45,218 bases of DNA from an uncultured Phycisphaerales bacterium (lineage in GTDB: Bacteria; Planctomycetota; Phycisphaerae; Sedimentisphaerales; Anaerobacaceae): NCBI GenBank assembly GCA_937927975.1, contig CALEZT010000017.1, forward strand, positions 1-45,218, read 5' to 3'. The first letter of the stretch is position 1, and each line of letters opens with the position of its first letter. Positions 39,633 to 45,218 of this stretch are shown here, in pieces. The position numbers and the translations under genes are program-made. Below the pieces are notes generated by a model. That model did not search any database. It was not told the DNA's origin and saw only the letters and a list, made by a program, of their open reading frames with translations.

Positions 39633-41567
39633 ATGATCAATTTCCAGGCAGAGCGGCTCAGACGCCTTCCTCCCAAACCTGGGGAGATCTGGCAAGGCGG
39701 AATCACAAGACTGCCCCTCTGGGTCCGAGCGGATGAGGACGGACTCCCTGATCCCGTTCGTTCCTGGGCGGCCGGCTGGATCAGTCTACAGACGCGAGCG
39801 GTCTTTCTCTCCGAGGGATACACCGAGACCACAGGCCAGGCCGAGGCCCTGCTCGACGCCTTGGTCGATCTGGCCTACGACAAGAAAAAGGCGGGCTACC
39901 GGCCGGGGAAGGTCCAGGTCTGCGAACCCCTGCTGGCTGAGTTTCTCCGCAGCCAGCTCGAAGGCTCCGACATCACGGTCGAGCTGATCGCCAGGTCGTT
40001 CATCCTCGAACGCAGTCTGACCGACGCCGCAGAGGCGAGCCGGCCCTACTACCCGATGCCTTGCGGCCCGATGGACGCCGAGGGCGTCACGCCCGAGATG
40101 ATGCGGGCCTACGCCGCGGCGGCCGCCGAGCTCTATCGGGCCCGACCCTGGGAACTGCTCGACAACGACGACCTGATCGTGCTCGAATCGCCCGTCCCCG
40201 ACCCCGTGCTCAAGAACATCTGCGTGCTGGGCGCGCGGGGCGAATTCACCGGCCTGTGCTTCCACGAGTCGCCCGAGACCGTCCAGCGGTGCGCCTGCAA
40301 CCAGGACTCCCAATGGATGATGCCCGGCCGGCACTGGCACTTTCGGTTCGACCCGATCGACGGCATCTCCCTGGGCGACGTGGACCTCTGGGAGCGGTAC
40401 GACCTGCCGGTGGCCGGCCCGAACGCCTACCCCTTCGCGGTCTGCTACGAGACGAAGGGCCCCTACCGCCGGCCCGGACCGATGGAGCTGGCCTTCTTCG
40501 AGGGCTTCATGCGGGCCCTGGCCCAGTCCACCGAGCAGGAGTTCGACTCCGGCCGCTGGACCAAGCGCGTGGACACGTTCGACGAACCGATGGAGTTCGC
40601 TTTCACCCTGCCCGACGTGCTGGCCCCCGAGAAACCGCGGGACCCGAGCCTGCCTCTGGCCAGCCCGCTGGTGATGGATCGGGTCTCGGCCCACATCGAC
40701 CGAATGCTGGCGAGCCAGGATTTCAAGACGCAGGAGGAGTACGAGGCCTTCATGCAGGCCAATGTCCTGGGCAAGAAGATTGAGGACTTCGTGCCCGAGA
40801 CTTCGCTGGAGAAGGCCCAGGACATCGTGTTCCGCGCCTACAGTGTCAAGGGCCGCAGGCAGATCCACATGGCCCGCCAGGCGCTGGCGGTCGATCCCAA
40901 CTGCGCCGACGCCTACATCATGCTGGCCGAACGGACGCCCCTGCAAGATAAGCAAATCGAGTACCTCATCCAGGCCCTCCAAGCGGCCGAGCGGACGCTG
41001 GCCCCCGAGATCTTCGAGAAGCACGCCGGGAAGTTCTGGCAGGTGGTCGAGACCCGTCCCTACGTGCGGGCCAAGTTCCGCCTGGCCGAGTGCCTCATCA
41101 AGATGTCCCGCCTCCAGGAGGCCGCGGAGCACCTCCGCGAGCTGCTCCGCCTGAATCCCGAGGACGAGATGTGGGCCCGATTCTGGTTCTGGCCCTGCCT
41201 GCTCCGGCTCGGCAAGGACGACGAGGTCGAGAGACTCCTCAAGCAGAACAAGGCCGACAAGGGAAGCTGCCCCTGGGATTACATCCGCGCCCTGCTCACG
41301 TTCCGGCAGAAAGGCGACAATCCGCTGGCCAAGCGGCACTTGAACCAGGCGATCAAGAACAATCCGATGTGCGCGAAGTATGTAATGAACGGCAAGGCGT
41401 TTCCGACGCCCACGCCGGACGGCCGCTCGCTGTTCTACGATCAAGAGGCCGCCTACGCGGTCGAGGTGCTGGCCAAGGCCTGGCACGAAACCGCCGGCGC
41501 GGCCGAGTGGCTGGACGAACGGATCGGCTGGTCCGCCGAGCCGGAAGAAGAGGAACTGGAGCAGTAG
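39633..41567 (+). CDS. Large TPR-containing hypothetical protein (ST7-like C-terminal half)
   Basis: 644 aa from the ATG at 39633. The N-terminal half (IWQGGITRLPLWVRADEDGL; LAYDKKKAGYRPGKVQV) looks like the DUF6930-type domain of uncharacterised bacterial proteins. The middle contains CFHESPETVQRCACN and RHWHFRFDPIDGIS. From ~410 on it has tetratricopeptide-like helices: ARQALAVDPNCADAYIMLAE, FWQVVETRPYVRAKFRLAEC, EAAEHLRELLRLNPEDE and so on, a pattern shared with ST7-like proteins. It ends in an acidic tail (PEEEELEQ). No signal peptide: a cytoplasmic scaffold or adaptor is likely. Domain names are from memory and unsure. Confidence 0.7.
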   Translation: MINFQAERLRRLPPKPGEIWQGGITRLPLWVRADEDGLPDPVRSWAAGWISLQTRAVFLSEGYTETTGQAEALLDALVDLAYDKKKAGYRPGKVQVCEPLLAEFLRSQLEGSDITVELIARSFILERSLTDAAEASRPYYPMPCGPMDAEGVTPEMMRAYAAAAAELYRARPWELLDNDDLIVLESPVPDPVLKNICVLGARGEFTGLCFHESPETVQRCACNQDSQWMMPGRHWHFRFDPIDGISLGDVDLWERYDLPVAGPNAYPFAVCYETKGPYRRPGPMELAFFEGFMRALAQSTEQEFDSGRWTKRVDTFDEPMEFAFTLPDVLAPEKPRDPSLPLASPLVMDRVSAHIDRMLASQDFKTQEEYEAFMQANVLGKKIEDFVPETSLEKAQDIVFRAYSVKGRRQIHMARQALAVDPNCADAYIMLAERTPLQDKQIEYLIQALQAAERTLAPEIFEKHAGKFWQVVETRPYVRAKFRLAECLIKMSRLQEAAEHLRELLRLNPEDEMWARFWFWPCLLRLGKDDEVERLLKQNKADKGSCPWDYIRALLTFRQKGDNPLAKRHLNQAIKNNPMCAKYVMNGKAFPTPTPDGRSLFYDQEAAYAVEVLAKAWHETAGAAEWLDERIGWSAEPEEEELEQ

Positions 41568-41622
41568 GACGTTCCCCGAACGGGGGTCATGGACATTCTC
41601 TTGCTGACTACGGAGAGCCACA

Positions 41623-43377
<1,755 letters not shown>

Positions 43378-43386
43378 GGTGACTGC

Positions 43387-43992
43387 ATGAGACGATTCGG
43401 ATTCGTGTCGAGGGCGTCCCGCCCTCGAATCGCGGGCAAGATGCCCGCGACACAGCTCGGGTTCCTACTGGTGACCATCGGCTTCCTGGGCGGGGCCCTG
43501 GCCTCGGTCCTGAACGAGGACACCGTGCGATGGGACTGGTTCACGGCCGCCGCGATCGTAGGCTTTGCCGGCGTGATTCTCGTGCGAATCAGCCGGCGGC
43601 TCGAAACGCGGGACGTCAGTCGCCTGAGCTCCAACATGCAGGCCATCGAAGAGAGCCTCCGCCGGATCGCGGAGAACGCCACTCGCCTGAACGCTGATAA
43701 GCACGCCCTCGACCCTTACGACGTGCGGCACCGGATCGACGACCTGTTCACGGACGACCTGAACACCTTCATCGAGGCCCGCGAGAGCATCGCGCACTCC
43801 CATGGCCTGGCGGCCTACGCCGAGGTGATGAACTGCTTCGCCGCCGGAGAGCGATACCTCAACCGCGTCTGGTCGGCCTCCGCCGACGGGTACGTCGATG
43901 AAATCAATGACTACCTGGACCGGGCCCGGGAGCAATTCGCCGCCGGCCTGGACAGGGTCCTGAGCCTCCGTGCCAAACCCGGTCTGGCATGA
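43387..43992 (+). CDS. Small membrane protein, function unknown
   Basis: 201 aa (183 aa if translation starts at the ATG at 43441). Two TMs (LGFLLVTIGFLGGALASVLN; WFTAAAIVGFAGVILVRISR) then a cytosolic helical part (LSSNMQAIEESLRRIAENAT, FIEARESIAHSHGLAAYAEV, YLNRVWSASADGYVDEINDY). Codons 8-21 are a double-hairpin repeat (43409-43449) read as SRASRPRIAGKMPA, which is unlikely to be native protein. It starts 9 bp after the OPT gene, so it may belong to the transporter's operon. Not recognised as a known family. Confidence 0.65.
   Translation: MRRFGFVSRASRPRIAGKMPATQLGFLLVTIGFLGGALASVLNEDTVRWDWFTAAAIVGFAGVILVRISRRLETRDVSRLSSNMQAIEESLRRIAENATRLNADKHALDPYDVRHRIDDLFTDDLNTFIEARESIAHSHGLAAYAEVMNCFAAGERYLNRVWSASADGYVDEINDYLDRAREQFAAGLDRVLSLRAKPGLA
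43409..43449. repeat. Double-hairpin element inside coding region
   Basis: CGAGGGC-GTCCC-GCCCTCG followed by CGCGGGCA-AGA-TGCCCGCG, both perfect. This REP-like pair is a common dispersed element in bacterial genomes (its translation yields RASRPRIAGKMPA). It preserves the reading frame of the surrounding gene. Confidence 0.8.
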
Positions 43993-44056
43993 CGTCAGCA
44001 CATAGGGCCCGCTCACATCGGTTCAACAAGAATAGTCGGGTTCTTGCCGACCCCAA

Positions 44057-44488
44057 TCACTCGCTCGTTTTTGTGTCTTCCGGGAACAAAAATGACGGTA
44101 TCCGGCGGATAGCGCCGTCGGCCTTCACGCAGGCCAGGACGCTGGAGCCTTCGGCCAGGAGCAGGCCGGTGGTTTTGCGGGTGAGCCTGTACATGTGTTC
44201 AACTTTGCCGGCCGTAACGTTCGAGCAGGTGGTCTCCAGGAGCAACTCCTCGTCGTAGAAGGCGGGCCGACGGTACTTGATCCGCAGCTCTGCGACGACA
44301 AAGAAGACCCCCTCGGTCTCTAAGTCCTTGTAGGCAACGCCGTTAGTGCGAAGCAGCTCGGTTCGGCCCATCTCGAACCAGACCGGGTAGACGCTGTGGT
44401 GGATCACGCCGCCTTTGTCCGTCTCGACGTACCGCGGGACGATCGGGATGGTGTGACTTTGAATCGTCGTTCTTTCGGGAAAACTCAT
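44057..44488 (-). CDS. YbgC-like acyl-CoA thioesterase (hotdog fold)
   Basis: 143 aa from the ATG at 44488. VPRYVETDKGGVIHHSVYPVWFEMGRTELLR corresponds to the 4HBT motif (Y-x-E-T-D-x2-G-x-V-x-H), with the catalytic Asp and the usual H-x3-Y/W-x4-E spacing. Hydrolyses short-chain or aromatic acyl-CoA. The C-terminus AEGSSVLACVKADGAIRRIP is standard. No tol-pal genes are close by, unlike classical ybgC. Confidence 0.87.
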   Translation of the reverse strand: MSFPERTTIQSHTIPIVPRYVETDKGGVIHHSVYPVWFEMGRTELLRTNGVAYKDLETEGVFFVVAELRIKYRRPAFYDEELLLETTCSNVTAGKVEHMYRLTRKTTGLLLAEGSSVLACVKADGAIRRIPSFLFPEDTKTSE

Positions 44489-44691
44489 AGCGCCAGCGAG
44501 CATACCAGATCCGCAGTCAATCGCAAGAGATTGTCCAGGCGTGACTTGCGACAAGGCCCTCTCCTGTCGAACCGCTTCCCTACGGCACGGTTCTCATCCA
44601 AACCGATAAAAGACGTATCGATTGACCGGTTTAGGAGCGTCGTCCGAGGCTAAAATCTTCACGATTTGTTCCAAAAAATGTAGCAAATTCT

Positions 44692-44805
44692 CTTTACCTG
44701 TTGATACAGGGCCTGTATAGTAAGAATGCAGGTTTGAGCCCTCAAGCCCCTGCGTGTTATCTCGCTTTTCCTCTCCCTCCGCCGCGCAGGGGCTTCTTTT
44801 CTTCT
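44692..44805 (+). ncRNA. Candidate small RNA with promoter and terminator
   Basis: TTTACC (44692-44697), 17 bp spacer, TATAGT (near 44715-44721) could drive a ~80 nt transcript that ends in an 11 bp perfect stem AAGCCCCTGCG (44744-44754) / CGCAGGGGCTT (44785-44795), followed by CTTTTCTTCTT. A small palindrome ATACAG-GGC-CTGTAT overlaps the -10 region and could be an operator. No start codon with ribosome site. Hypothetical. Confidence 0.35.
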
Positions 44806-45132
44806 TGCTTGTGGTATTGCTACGCGGCGAGTGGGATGTGTGATTTCTGATTGTTGATTCAACATGGACGTTTCTGCGCCCTCTTCAAATCAACAATCGA
44901 CCCTCGAAAATCAGACTCATCCGGCTTTTGCGTACTTGGAGATAGGGCAACGACCGGCCGCTGGGGACGCTGTCCCCGGACCCCTGGGATTTCCCGCTTT
45001 GGGCCAGAAACATGAGGAGCAGAGCCGATCCGTGTTCCAGGAAAACCGACGCCACTTGCCTTCTGTCCTCCCACCTGGCGTCTGCTGTGCCGCGTCTCTT
45101 GCCGTGGGCCGCGGCGGAGGATAGGTCGGGAC

Positions 45133-45158
45133 CCCAAACGCGATTCATCGCGTTTGGG
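45133..45158. repeat. 12 bp perfect palindrome with 2 nt spacer
   Basis: CCCAAACGCGAT and ATCGCGTTTGGG separated by TC. It may be a dispersed palindrome or a strong bidirectional hairpin. Only one copy is seen in this window. Confidence 0.6.
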
Positions 45159-45218
45159 AACCCGCTCTGCTGGGAAGCAACCCGAGCGCCGCCACGGTCC
45201 AGGGACATGGGCGACGTT

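Larger units (their letters stand above)
44489..45218. other. Right-hand intergenic region with RNA and repeat signals
   Basis: About 730 bp to the window edge without a credible protein gene. It contains a candidate small RNA (44692-44805), a GGGGAC-GCT-GTCCCC hairpin near 44961 continuing into the TTTCCCGCTTTGGGCC element, and a 12 bp perfect palindrome at 45133-45158. The short ORFs overlap these repeats and look random. Confidence 0.6.

Noticed and set aside
39300..39695. 131-codon minus-strand frame over tRNA-Ser
   Set aside because: Its coding potential comes from the complement of the tRNA and its flanking repeat.

Overview
The window looks like a chromosomal segment of a GC-rich planctomycete, most likely class Phycisphaerae (Sedimentisphaerales-like). 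This is inference. It rests on house-keeping genes scattered among long palindromic intergenic repeats, an ECF sigma factor paired with a DUF6768-like membrane protein, a GH95 fucosidase and a ChbG-like deacetylase typical of polysaccharide degraders, and the style of the hypothetical proteins. No database search was possible.

Layout. (1) 1-6.47 kb, all on the minus strand: a crowded array of MNT nucleotidyltransferase / HEPN toxin-antitoxin modules. It holds six MNT genes with intact catalytic motifs, three apparently intact HEPN/HepT partners, one truncated HEPN, one duplicated HEPN fragment and three MNT stubs. The array is punctuated by a 0.24-0.31 kb repeat (three long copies and one partial) that carries the 5' end of an 'ANRRNA / NALKHGL' family gene, whose longer copy lies at the left edge. 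(2) 6.4-10.35 kb: an exopolysaccharide initiation pair, a WecA/MraY-type sugar-phosphate transferase and a Wzz/BY tyrosine autokinase, preceded by 1.2 kb without a convincing gene. (3) 11.5-18.9 kb: a four-CBS-domain protein, a small coiled-coil membrane protein, a remarkable M50-like membrane domain fused to an enolase whose two domains are in swapped (circularly permuted) order, the phosphatidylethanolamine genes psd-pssA, and a PilZ protein. (4) 19.3-26.8 kb, plus strand: GH95 alpha-L-fucosidase, a small M50 protease, a TAT-exported DUF6623-like protein, an aldo/keto reductase, purB of the animal-like type, and pyrE. (5) 26.9-33.5 kb, minus strand: coaB, a Cys-rich protein, coaC, rpoZ, gmk, yicC, secG, tpiA and pheA. 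(6) 33.7-45.2 kb: ogt, a POT-like MFS transporter, a degraded exported protein facing a ChbG-like deacetylase, DUF6768-ECF sigma, tRNA-Ser(GGA), a large TPR protein, an OPT transporter, a small membrane protein with a double hairpin inside its 5' coding region, a YbgC-like thioesterase and a candidate small RNA.

The most unusual items are the M50-permuted-enolase fusion at 13190-15883, which keeps every enolase active-site residue, and the MNT/HEPN array, in which a repeat delivers a short ORF and an MNT stub that overlap, start on stop, with the intact MNT-HEPN genes downstream. No transposase, integrase, CRISPR array or prophage was seen.
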